A stretch of 34,059 bases of DNA, from the NCBI GenBank assembly GCA_002794465.1, contig MTSL01000206.1, positions 1-34,059 of the forward strand, read 5' to 3'. This DNA is from Paramicrosporidium saccamoebae (Eukaryota; Rozellomycota). The notes under the pieces were generated by a model that worked only from the letters and a program-made list of their open reading frames with translations, was not told the DNA's origin and did no database searches. Positions 1 through 9,174 of the stretch are shown here, in pieces. The position numbers were made by a program, and so were the translations under genes. Positions within the stretch are counted from its first letter, which is position 1. Every line of letters starts with the position of its first letter.

Positions 1-5
1 GCCGT

Positions 6-417
6 TGGCTGAGCTATGCGGAGTTCCGTGCGGAGTGCACTTCCTCAAGTGCGCTTCACGACGATTACGACTTTGGGGCGAAAGCCGCATTGCTTGTATT
101 TGTTGACCCTACAGCGGCGATTCAATGCCGTAGGTGGTTTGTGGAGTACTCTATACTCCTAAAGCTGTCCTATTCCCTGAAGGGCATGGAACTAGTGGAC
201 CTGATCCGGTTCATCTGGAAGTGGGGTCCTTGACCGGGAGACCCGGTTGGATTGCACATTCCGTGCTTTCGAGAGTCTTAGGGTCACTCCTGGGATGACA
301 AAGTCTTTGTGCGTCGCACTGCTTTGCGAGCATCCAGGGCACCTGGATTCATCAGAAGCTTTTTTCAAGCTGGCCTCTCATAGAAGGATTGATGTGGATG
401 GAGTGTATTATCTCTGA
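6..417 (+). pseudogene. Family B pseudogene 1 (left end outside window)
   Basis: Reading from position 6, the translation begins WLSYAEFRAEC and continues through a KAALLVFVDP segment and a RRWFVEYSILLKLS segment. These match, in order, WLSFEEFKTEC, KAALLIFADP and REWFVRQALLLKLF of the intact family B protein at 9175-10440. The frame ends at TGA 231-233. Homology resumes one base over, from 235 to a stop at 417, with an LDCTFRAFESL segment matching QDCFLDAFYRL. A frameshift therefore breaks the gene, and the zinc-finger part is missing. The remainder lies left of the window. Function of the family is unknown. Confidence 0.75.
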
Positions 418-840
418 TATAAGACTGGTTTATTGAAGCGCGACATGTGCGCCTACCAACAGCCATCTACTCAAACCTCAACCTATTGGTGCCAGGCATT
501 TTACAGATTTATGATGAGAGTTCCATAACTTGCACTAGAACTTTTCAAGTATCTACAGCTCAAGAAGACTTTAGATACTTGAAAAGTTCTAGTGCACATG
601 CGATTAGCATTGCTTCATATCAAGAGGTCTTCAGAAAGCTTGTCTTGAGATGCCTATCATTGTGAGAGCTATCGGTTAAACGTCGGGACATCAGTTTCGT
701 TGATTCTGCAAGTCAGATACAGCGCTCCTCCTTTACCCTAATAAAGGCTATAATTGCTAATCTCGGTGTTGTGGCCGCATTAGAAGGCCACCTGGCGGTC
801 TCTTGAGCTTGGGACCGCTGCTCCTTCTTTGGGGATACTA
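418..840. other. Intergenic, no gene seen
   Basis: No open frame here resembles a protein family. The only structured element is the hairpin at 531-596. An open frame across it (447-665) is explained by the hairpin arms reading through and has no recognisable content. Confidence 0.5.
531..596. repeat. Perfect 25-bp inverted repeat (hairpin)
   Basis: Left arm 531-555 starts TGCACTAGAACTTTTC. Right arm 572-596 is its exact reverse complement. The loop is 16 nt (556-571). The arms stop matching at 530/597. A perfect arm of this length must be young or constrained. Whether it is transcribed is not visible. Confidence 0.9.
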
Positions 841-1400
841 TGGGACCGCTACTTGTGGCGCTGCCGCAAACTGCGTAAATCTGGAGAGAGAACCGCCACT
901 TTCTGCAGGCTCCGTCCGGTGGATGGGCCGATTAGCTTTTTCCAGGCAGTATCCGTACGCCGTAAATCATCCTTCTCATTATTCTAGATCGCCTTCCAAG
1001 ACTACAAAAGAATCGACGTAGAATGTCTTTCTCGAATGCCATTGCCAATATTGAGGAAGATCTTTGAATCAAGGGTTTGGGGCCGCCAATGGCTCAGTTT
1101 TGAAGACTTTACTACGGAGTGCACCCGGGAGGTCAGCATTTATGACGTGAAAAAATCCCGTCAAAATGCTAGCCTCTTGCTTTTGGTAGACCCACTAGTG
1201 GCTGCTCAACGCCGAAAGTGGTTTGTCACACATGCAATCATGCTGGAATTGACCCAAAGCTTAATTTTAAAGTTTATGAATTAGCGAGCTCTATTAAGGG
1301 TATCTGGAAGAGCAGTGTATCTATTGATGCGGCTCGAGTAAGCTGTGCTGTTCACGAACTGAGCCTTCTAGATAGAGTAGAGACAAAGGTCTTGTCCTAA
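841..1400 (+). pseudogene. Family B pseudogene 2
   Basis: Pieces of family B appear in order but in shifting frames. From 841 a WDRYLWRCRKLRK segment matches the juxtamembrane LGRLAWEWRRRR part. A SFFQAVS segment matches TFTQAVS and then meets a stop near 984. From about 1086 WLSFEDFTTEC, ASLLLLVDP and RKWFVTHAIMLEL match the conserved central module. After about 1280 the frame is lost again. At least two frame breaks and a stop make this a relic. It lies in tandem with pseudogene 1, so the family was locally duplicated on the plus strand here, whereas the copies at 9 and 16 kb are on the minus strand. Confidence 0.7.
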
Positions 1401-1408
1401 TATATGGG

Positions 1409-1638
1409 TGTGATGTAGAGGATTGATTAGTATGTGCTTTGGCAACAGTTCCCAAGTTTGGAGAAGAGACAATCGGAACAATCGATGAAGGATAATGAGA
1501 TCTATATCATTTTAGGACTACTGGGTGATTTGTCAGACTATAAAAGAGTCGTTGGATTAACTGAATAAGTTTTCTTCTCGTCCCATCCCGCCCTTTCCCG
1601 CCTGAAAAAGTCCGTGATATTATCCGCACTATGCGACA
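1409..1638 (+). mobile_element. LTR-like element, copy 1 (solo)
   Basis: A 230-bp unit begins TGTGATGTAGAGG and ends CACTATGCGACA. It shares its whole length with the units at 26642-26843 (inverted) and 32940-33183. It is flanked by a 4-bp direct repeat TGGG (1405-1408 and 1639-1642). Inside are TATAAAAG (1539-1546) and a pyrimidine-rich stretch after a degenerate AATAAG. TG...CA ends, TATA, a polyadenylation-like signal and a target duplication fit a solo LTR. The ends also form an imperfect inverted repeat of about 10 bp, so a MITE remains possible. No transposon protein is present. This copy is the most diverged. Confidence 0.7.
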
Positions 1639-1741
1639 TGGGGATCTTGACAATTAATGGATCGACTAGAAACTACTCAAATAATAGATTCCTGCATCGA
1701 GGCCAAGCAGCCATCGTGCAAACATGCAACAATTTACACGT

Positions 1742-3185
1742 TCAGGAAGTGTTTTTATTTTTCTGAGCTCGATACCAAGCGAGTAATAGCTCGTGTGAAG
1801 ATTTGTACTCTAGCCGACGAAGATGCAGATTGCATGGATTCCCAACAGTTGGGATCACCCAGTCATACTGCAGCCAAGGCGCATCTAGAAAGTCGACCAG
1901 CTCAGAGAAACTACTATGCTCTGAATAGGGTAGCGACATTACTGCAATGGCATCCTTCCTTTTAACAGGCTGGCCATGGGCATCCTTTCGGATGTGCGGG
2001 TGAAAAGATAGTTCACTACCTCTGGATGAAAAGGTCCATCCTGTTGGTCTGATGGCTAGGACATGCGTAAAACGGGGCCAAACCGAGTCTAGAATGTTTC
2101 CAATGTTCTAAATACGCATGAGAATCAGATACTTTGCATACTATGGCGTCGAGATCCATCATTGAAACGAGATGGACCAGCGCCTCGTCAGACTCTGCTG
2201 TTATCCTCTCTGACAATTCTGGCCATTCCAGACACTTGAACACTGTCCTTTTCCTAGCAGTGCAGAGAATCTTGGTATCCAACATCTTTGCCACTGCCAA
2301 GGCCACCTTTTCTTTCCCAATAAGATAGGATCCTACCAGAAAAAGTCTCCTGATCGGAATAAATGCACGTTGATCATTCTTGATGATGCGCGAGACGTGA
2401 TTGCAGCAGTTTGAGATGGCTTCGTGTTGACTGGGAAATGAATACTGAGGATCACAATAGGTCGTGTCGAGGTATACTGCGTCGAATCGGGGGATTTGAA
2501 GTTCTTGCCAAACCGGGTCATTATTCAGCTGCCGTGATCCTCGAAAATCTCCAGTGTGCAACAAATGACGGCAGGAGCCATCGTCATTCTTTATGCGGAA
2601 TACAAACATGACTGAGCCAGGACAGTGAAAGGCATCAACTAGGAATACATCCAGCAGCCCCACAGTGGTCCATGCACCAAGGGGAATCTTGCGAATCTTG
2701 TGCTCATCCACCTGCAAAACGGCAACCACCAAATTCCCGGTAGCTTCGGAGCAAACCACGCTGCCCCAGTCAAATGTCTTGCCAAGGCCGCGGTAGTGGT
2801 CCGAATGGAAATGACTATTATTTCATCAATTATACATTGAGCTCATGTACCTGAGAAAGTAAAAATCACATCCGTCCACTCGCACATCAAACGAGTCTAC
2901 CACGTACGGTGTGCCTAAGACTCTTTTCTGTGCAGGTACCACTCCACCGTGCGGGAGACGCGGTAGACGAGACTCGGAGCCGTTAACCGTAGGCTTGTCA
3001 GGAATTCCAAAAAAGGTAGACAAGGTTGATTGCTTCTGGACTCCAGGCGGGGAGCTCTTAGGAGACGGCACGCCGTCTATACATGCATTTACATGAATCT
3101 CGGCCGACGACTATAGCATGAAAAATTTCATTGTCTAAAATACAGGGTCAGCTGACAATGGGCGACAGCAAATAGGACATTCCAT
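1742..3185 (-). CDS. PSO2: SNM1A/PSO2-type DNA crosslink-repair nuclease (UBZ4 + PIP box + MBL-beta-CASP)
   Basis: Four exons: 3185-3144, 3110-2851, 2814-2142 and 2107-1742, separated by GTA...TAG introns of 33, 36 and 34 nt. The product is 446 residues. Residues 3-24 form a CxxC...HxxxC finger (C3, C6, H20, C24) of the UBZ4 ubiquitin-binding type. Residues 41-48, QSTLSTFF, fit the PCNA-binding PIP box. HFHSDH (102-107) is the metallo-beta-lactamase motif. Later come LLHTGDFRG, LDTTYCDP, LAIRPTGWTF and PYSEHSSF, all typical of the SNM1 family. Known role: a 5' exonuclease that processes interstrand crosslinks in the nucleus. The ATG was chosen because the frame lacks one downstream and the 14-codon first exon completes the UBZ finger. 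The exon sum divides by three. Confidence 0.88.
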
Positions 3186-3259
3186 GACAAGCCTGATCAA
3201 TGCGCTGTGCTGCTGCCAAATATACTATTAGTATGCACAAAAAGCGACCTTGTATACGG

Positions 3260-3341
3260 GACACGATGGCCGAGTGGTTAAGGCGTGTGACTAGAAATCA
3301 CATGGGCTCTGCCCGCGCAGGTTCAAGTCCTGCTCGTGTCG
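3260..3341 (+). tRNA. tRNA-Ser(AGA)
   Basis: Acceptor stem GACACGA (3260-3266) pairs with TCGTGTC (3334-3340), and the discriminator G at 3341 is the serine identity base. The anticodon stem is TGTGA/TCACA with loop CTAGAAA, giving anticodon AGA (3293-3295). A long variable arm (GGGC TCT GCCC) marks a class II tRNA, and the T arm carries GGTTCAAGTCC. No intron. A T run (3346-3351) follows as the Pol III terminator. It decodes UCU. Confidence 0.95.
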
Positions 3342-3345
3342 AATT

Positions 3346-3351
3346 CTTTTT
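3346..3351 (+). terminator. Pol III T-run terminator of tRNA-Ser
   Basis: A run of six T residues starts five bases after the tRNA discriminator base, as expected for RNA polymerase III termination. Confidence 0.7.
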
Positions 3352-3519
3352 TGCTCGCTCCACTAATGCGCTTATTATTGTGTATTTACAATTAGTTTCA
3401 AGTAGCATGTCTCGGTCAATTTTGCAGCACTGCTGGTGCCGGGAAAACACAGGCGCGCTCTGAATGAACCACGTATAAAGGGTCATTGATCCCAGTCTCG
3501 CGCATCGTTCAAATGCTGT

Positions 3520-4127
3520 TTATTCAGTCTCTACAGAGGTAGTATTGATTTTGAATTGAATGTGGTTTGGACTAACAAGGAGCATCTCAATAACCTTGCT
3601 CACCATACTCCGAACAAACGATTCCACCTTTCCCACATTCTTCAAACCTAGAACGTTAGCAAACCCGAATCTAGCTTACTATGTCGGTTAGGATCGCCAA
3701 TCTCAGAGTCGAAATCAAAAGTAAAGTCGCTTTCCTTTTCTTTCCTCAACGACAGAGTCACACTCGTGCCTATATAGTCCAACAGCAGCACACCGTCTAT
3801 ATCCACTTGCTTGATGCATATCCTGACGGGCAAGACGGCAAACCGCGGTGCGGGGTGGTTGATAACTAAATCGCCGCGTAAGAGGGCATTTATGGGCGAG
3901 GAGTATCGAATCCTGAGCACTAGTCTCGTGTCTTCTGGGGTGGGTCCGTCCAGTATATCTTCCAGCGCAAGCTCGGGCGGGGTCTCACCGAGCCAGAGGT
4001 CTTGTATCGTGAGCTGGTCTACCAATCCGTGCGTTGGTATGTTCTTCAAATGCTCGTTAAGCGTATCCTGCAGAGTATCTAGGCTGGACGGCTTTCTGAT
4101 TTCCTCCCAATTCACCTCAAAGGACAT
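3520..4127 (-). CDS. MDM12: Mdm12, ERMES complex SMP-domain subunit
   Basis: Two exons, 4127-3680 and 3647-3520, joined across a 32-nt GTA...TAG intron containing GCTAAC. The product is 191 residues. The N-terminus MSFEVNWEE is the diagnostic Mdm12 opening. The SMP-type core follows (IQDLWLGETPPELALEDI, LRIRYSSPINALLRGDL, PVRICIKQVDIDGVLLL). The second exon supplies the Mdm12-like end (LKNVGKVESFVRSMVSKVIE). Known role: lipid transfer at ER-mitochondria contacts with Mmm1, Mdm34 and Mdm10. It is shorter than yeast Mdm12, mainly from loss of loop insertions. It is absent from animals, which helps place the organism. Confidence 0.9.
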
Positions 4128-4410
4128 TACGTTTGCGAAATTTACAATAACGATTCGCTATTGGAGTCCCTGGTTCGCAATTACGTGGAATGATTATTTG
4201 GACATTCGACCAAACATGAAGAGAAAGGTCAGAGGCGAGTTTATAAAAGGCAGTTGACAATAGATAGCTCCCTGTAGCGCGTTTAAATTGACACTATGGT
4301 CGTACTCTTATCATGCAACAAATGCACCATCTCGACGTTTTATTCGTCTTCCCTTAAGCCAACTTTGCGACCTGCAACTGTCGCCAAGTAAAGCGTCAAT
4401 TTATAGACTG

Positions 4411-5886
4411 CTAGTTGGAGGGCGACAATCTCGTCCCTGCCAATAATTCCATATTACGACCTGATACTTTTTTGCCCTTCCACGCCTCTAAACCTTCTCC
4501 ACCATACGAAATGAGCGGCGAAATTTCCACCTCGCCCTCAACAATGGCGCCGGCCTGAATCAGCCACTTGCCATGCAAGTCGAGGACTGCCTTTCGGCAG
4601 TGGTCAGGTGAATCGCAATCCGCACCAGCGGCATTTTTAAGTGGTGAGAATTCCTGATCGCGATCTCCTTGATAGACGACCGGCTTCTCTCCATGTTCAA
4701 AGACGTCAAAGATGAATTTTTCGAGCTTCATCCCCATCAGAGCAGTCTTTATCGGGTTACCAGCTTCGTCGATTGATGGAATCTTCTTTCTCGCCAAATG
4801 TGTGGGAAGGGACAAGTTGGCGCATTTCTCCAAGAATGGAATGGAAAAGAAATGGTTTGCAATGTTTGCGTGGTTGAACACTAGATTCCCGTCACGATCC
4901 GTCTTCTCGGCCATGTTGGCGTCAAATTCACTATATTCTGCGACCGCCATCTTGCCGTCTTGTCGGCGACAGAACACTCCGACGCTCTCTGACGGATCCG
5001 TTTTTTTAATCGTTTTAGCCGCGCAATCAGTTCCCTTCTCAATACATGCACCAATGAAAGTGGGATCGCCGATCCGAACCAATGCATTGTCCACGCAATA
5101 CATGTGGACAAATTCGACGCCGGCCGTCTTTAACTCTGCAAGGACACCCTCCTCCTTTAACGCGGCATAGATGCCCCCATTGCCATTGGGCGACAGGGCC
5201 AATGATTCTTTGTCTTTCAAGATAATCTTTCCCTCTTCTGTCAACGCGGGGAGCTCGCCCTGCTTGAAAAACTTGACGCCACCCTCTCCGAGACCAAAGA
5301 AATTGTTCGTCGTGAAAAAATCCACCGTTGCCTTGTGTGTCGCCGCTGAAGTCATAATGTACCATAGGAGCTCCTTTGCATCAGCCAACTTGATTAGTTT
5401 ACGCAGCCGCAATGCCTGCATCTCAAAGAGTGACATTTGCGAGGGTAGGCCGATATTGAAGCATCCCTTTGGGGCGGATGAGCCAAGACGAGTGCCCTGA
5501 CCACCCGCCAGTGTGACTACGGCAACTTTGCCCCTTTTGATTGCCGAGAGACCTATAGTCCAAAATTTCCCATGATCATCGTCATGGATTACATCGGTCG
5601 CTTGAAGCGGTGCGGGCTGCAACCTGCTGGTCATCTCCTTTGCAGCATCCTTGGAGGCCTTAAAGTCTTTCATGACCTGCTCAATGTCAAAGGTCTCTAA
5701 CTGTGCGAGGAACCTTGCCAGCTCGCTGCTATCAAGGCTGTCAATCCATCTGAAAATGTGCTCTTGCCCCGCCTTTACATATTTGTCACGCAAGGCTGAC
5801 GGGATTTCGCTAGTGTGGTTGTTGGTGTGGTTGCTGGTTTGGGTGGATATTACCATGCTGGATGCCGGTGGCGCATGCAACGGCAT
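4411..5886 (-). CDS. UAP1: UDP-N-acetylglucosamine pyrophosphorylase
   Basis: Single-exon gene of 491 residues, the usual length for the family. It joins GlcNAc-1-phosphate and UTP to give UDP-GlcNAc and pyrophosphate in the cytosol, feeding chitin, N-glycan and GPI synthesis. The nucleotide-binding signature LAGGQGTRLGSSAPKG is at residues 126-141. LSPNGNGGIYAAL and VHMYCVDNALVRIGDP are conserved uridine- and sugar-site segments. The C-terminal region (FSPLKNAAGADCDSPDHCR) follows the eukaryotic UAP1 pattern. It is head to head with KNL1 across a 233-bp shared upstream region. Confidence 0.95.
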   Translation of the reverse strand: MPLHAPPASSMVISTQTSNHTNNHTSEIPSALRDKYVKAGQEHIFRWIDSLDSSELARFLAQLETFDIEQVMKDFKASKDAAKEMTSRLQPAPLQATDVIHDDDHGKFWTIGLSAIKRGKVAVVTLAGGQGTRLGSSAPKGCFNIGLPSQMSLFEMQALRLRKLIKLADAKELLWYIMTSAATHKATVDFFTTNNFFGLGEGGVKFFKQGELPALTEEGKIILKDKESLALSPNGNGGIYAALKEEGVLAELKTAGVEFVHMYCVDNALVRIGDPTFIGACIEKGTDCAAKTIKKTDPSESVGVFCRRQDGKMAVAEYSEFDANMAEKTDRDGNLVFNHANIANHFFSIPFLEKCANLSLPTHLARKKIPSIDEAGNPIKTALMGMKLEKFIFDVFEHGEKPVVYQGDRDQEFSPLKNAAGADCDSPDHCRKAVLDLHGKWLIQAGAIVEGEVEISPLISYGGEGLEAWKGKKVSGRNMELLAGTRLSPSN

Positions 5887-6119
5887 TTTTGATTAAGTAC
5901 CAATTAGGTCTTGTTGCTATTATTGGTAACACGTCATATGGAAGCTCCATTGTACCAAGGATTGAGTATAGAGAATTGCGTGCGAATAGCAATAATCATG
6001 ATAGTCATAATAATTGCAAGGATCGCAATAAACGCTACAATAATCCCGGCAACACGGAGGGAGGGAGAATACAAAACACGACCGATTTCGGCCAATAGAA
6101 ATCTTTGGCGGCAGTCGAC
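5887..6119. promoter_or_regulatory. Shared upstream region of UAP1 (-) and KNL1 (+)
   Basis: 233 bp separate the two divergent start codons, so both promoters must lie here unless they overlap the genes. An ATTGG (CCAAT on the minus strand) sits near 5920. I see no TATA consensus such as those before the lineage-specific genes. The middle is rich in A/T and ATAAT-like repeats. Confidence 0.5.
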
Positions 6120-8599
6120 ATGGAGGACGGACCAAAGCACATTGATGCCATGAACCCGGCCGATTTGCACGAGAATATTGATTCGCCGCACTTTCGTCCA
6201 GCTTTTGGGGACCTCACAAACAATGAAAATTTCGCCCTCGAGTCACCCGGACAGTTGGCAAAGAAGAGAAAGTCACTTGGCCGGCGGGTTTCGTTTGCAG
6301 CAAAGGCCAAAGTGCGGTACTATTTGTAAAGTTTGACTAATTGCAGATTCATTGACAAGGACTCGGATGCGGAGGCTGCTGAATTTGCAGAAGAGGGCGA
6401 CAATAATGTCTTTTTGGTTGAAAAAACACCAGTCCGGGAGCCAAACGTTCCGAAAGAGTCGCCAAAGTCCGACATGGACATGTCGGTTGTCTCCAATGAC
6501 AGCATCGAGGTCGAGTTGAAGGACCCCCACTCTTCCTTCTCCTCCTACGATTCAGCCGAGGAGGTGGAGAATCGTCCCAGTTTTTTGTTGGACGACATGG
6601 AAATGACCAAATGTGTGGGCGGGATCATTGCACCCAGCCAAAACACGGAAGACACGACGATGGATTTGACATCTTGCATTGGCGGCATTCTGAATAACAT
6701 TCCCAACTATGCCATGTCGCCCTCTTCAGTGGACACGATGGAATTGACAAATGTCGTTGGAGGCATTCTGGGGCCTTTGAAATCTAAAGGAGCAGATTCG
6801 CCAACGGCTCCAAAAGTGGAAGATGTTGTAGAAGACATGGCCGCAGTCATCAAGACTGCCAGAATTGCTCCAGATAGTCCGTCGCCCTTCCTAGCGACCC
6901 CCACCAGACTAAACTCGCCAATGCACAGCGAAGTCTCTTTCATTGGTGATGTAGATCAACCTGGAAGTCTTGGATTTGGGGCCAGTCCGGCACCTCCTCG
7001 AACTGAGGCCGCTGAAGATATGGATTTGACAACTGAGCTATTCAACAAGTACATTGATACCAGTCGATTCAATGCCCTGACTATGCGTCCCACAGAAGAA
7101 TCGCCTCCTGCCAAACAATTGTACACGCCCCAAAGTCCTGCCATAAATCTTGTCCCTCCAACCTCTCAAACCGAGAGTCCCACCGTGACAATCATGCTTC
7201 CGAGGGCATCTCTAAAGGACTTTTTAAACGAGACAGGCGTCCGCTTCCTGGACAATATTTCGTCTCTGAATCGTCGTGAGACTACCGGTCGTCCTCGTGA
7301 ATCTGAAGTTGTCAGTGCGGCCAAGCAGCTTTTTATTGATGGTGGACTATCTTTGGAAGGGGATGCGCTCGATGATGCCTGTGTTCGTCTGGCCGGAATG
7401 CTGACTGAAATTCGAGACGATTTGCAAAAGCAAGAGGAGCAGTTTAACCATTCCCCACCGTTGGCTTTCCTTCAATATCGTGATCCTGAGGAACGTTCAA
7501 ACGTTATCAGCAAGCTCAAAACACTCAAGAGTATTGCTCGTCTGTATGCCAAACAGGCGTGGTACGAATGGCGTAATCCTGTCCACTCGGCTCTGAATCG
7601 CGATTTGGAAAAGAATGTCCAAGTTGTCTCTGAACGCGTCGCCAAGCTGATTGCCCTGGGACAGAAACTGGATGAGACTATCACCAACCTCTCTCCCCTT
7701 GTAGATGGAATCACTAGTGAGGCCGAGGTTATGCGCGAGAGATGCGATGCCATGGCTACTGATGATGTCGAGCAGGTACAGCAACTCGAGCAACTTGTCA
7801 CTGCTCAAACTGAAAAGCTGTCGACAATCGATTCGGAAATGTCCGCTTTGGTCAGTCGGGAGGAAGAGCTTCGTGCGAGCATTGATCGTGCCTTGTCCAA
7901 ACGGAAGGAACTCCAGCAAAACGTTGCCATGATTAAGCAACAGATTGATTCGGTGCCTGAAACGTCGCCCATTATCTTGGAAGAGCTTCGTAGTTCGTTC
8001 AAGCTGCTTCAGGGCGCAACCGGTTGGAGATTATTGAAAATTGCTGCCACCGAGTTGCACTTGCAATTCACACGCGCCGAACTTGGCGTCGCCTTCAAGC
8101 TTTCCCTTGACTCGACAGGGAAATCTATAGTGTCATCCGTGGCCTTTGATGCCACTCAGGTAAAGTCAAGGATACTGAAGCATGTTTCCCGCATCCTGCG
8201 TGTCCCTACTGATCTTACCCTGTCACAGGTAACACATTCATCAACCTCATATTTTAGTGTTTAATGTATGTTGGACAAAGACTAGACAGGCTGTCTCAGA
8301 TCGACAAACAGCTTCATGTCGTCGGAGTGCAGTGTACCGTTGCCATCCCTGATCTCATCGGTCCTGATACTTGCGTGATCCCCATTGCCCTGGGTTTCTA
8401 TCATCAATCGTCTCGCGCTAAATTTGATCTCCTCCTAACTTTGGATGCCGAACGACTCTCATATTCGCAATTTGTCTATTTCTATGGCGCCGTGAAAGAG
8501 CACCATGTAATGGATATTGTGCAGCTCACTCTAATGCACAAATACCAGCCGATCCGGCGCCTGGTGGCCGCAATCCAGGAGGCCATCGATAATCAATAG
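6120..8599 (+). CDS. SPC7: Kinetochore scaffold KNL1/Spc7/Spc105
   Basis: Three exons, 6120-6316, 6347-8228 and 8258-8599, with introns of 30 nt (ending TTGCAG) and 29 nt. The product is 806 residues. Residues 56-59, RVSF, form a PP1-docking motif in a basic stretch. MELT-type repeats MEMT (150-153), MDLT (171-174) and MELT (197-200) are each followed by GGII or GGIL. A later EDMDLT may be a fourth. The Spc7 domain opens with LKDFLNETGVRFLD, followed by long coiled coil. A C-terminal RWD-like region spans the last two exons. Known role: KMN-network scaffold that recruits Bub1-Bub3 when MELT is phosphorylated by Mps1 and opposes this through PP1. The gene is short compared with human KNL1 but typical for fungi. 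Confidence 0.9.
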
Positions 8600-8850
8600 T
8601 CAAAAATAGCGATTTTATCTTTTTGATGTCGGACCATGAATGTAAAGCCACGAAGCTGGCTACTGTCAGCTATTTATTTGAGAGTGCATTATAATGTTTC
8701 AGATTCGTCCATGCCCTTATGCGGTTGCAGCTATTTGGAAAGATGTAGTGCTAATCTAGTGCAGATTTAGGAATCCCTAATCCGAAAACTTTAGATCGAA
8801 CAGCCTTCTGGTGAATCCCGATAACATATGTCACCGCTTGGCGTTACTTT
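8600..8850 (+). other. KNL1 3' flank, no gene
   Basis: No gene. The first ~90 bp (to about 8692) are repeated, diverged, at 13620-13710, so this flank was duplicated together with the end of KNL1. Confidence 0.6.
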
Positions 8851-8896
8851 TAAATGTTCTATCTATGGAATCCCAACATTTGGGGGCCGAATGTCG
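8851..8896 (+). promoter_or_regulatory. Decayed family A promoter block
   Basis: TAAATGTTCTATCTATGG and TTGGGGGCCGAATGTC align with the block upstream of the intact family A genes, but the TATAAATA core has become TATCTATG. It precedes the truncated family A copy at 8940. Confidence 0.65.
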
Positions 8897-8939
8897 TCAA
8901 TAGAATGATACTACCACTAATGACACCAAGTTCTCTTTG

Positions 8940-9119
8940 ATGGCATACTTTGCGTTCAGATTCACCAAAGAAAGCGCATCTGTTTCAATATTGATACAGT
9001 TTTCAACTACGCAACTGATCGTCCTCTTCCTGCTGATGGTATGGGTTGTAGCCAGTCTATTCGAGGGCATGTCTCGTCGGAGAGTGCTGCCACAAAGTCA
9101 AGGCTTTCTAGCGAACTAA
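8940..9119 (+). pseudogene. Family A pseudogene 1 (N-terminal fragment)
   Basis: The translation MAYFAFRFTKES followed by a hydrophobic LIVLFLLMVW segment matches the first 42 residues of the family A protein at 11073 (MTYLTFRFSKGS, LLLLMAWN). It then diverges and stops at 9119, so only the first membrane segment survives. Its 3' end faces that of the family B gene 55 bp away. Confidence 0.7.
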
Positions 9120-9174
9120 ATGCATCTTGACACGTAGAAACGAAACGATATGATAGGATATGAAATGCCACTCT

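Noticed and set aside
447-665. 72-codon frame across the hairpin
   Set aside because: Its content is largely the two hairpin arms read through, and no homology is apparent.
2016-2105. Frame end of the SNM1 gene at 2016 as its true C-terminus
   Set aside because: A 34-nt GTA...TAG intron at 2108-2141 restores the conserved RPTGWTF and SEHSSF segments and extends the protein to 1742.
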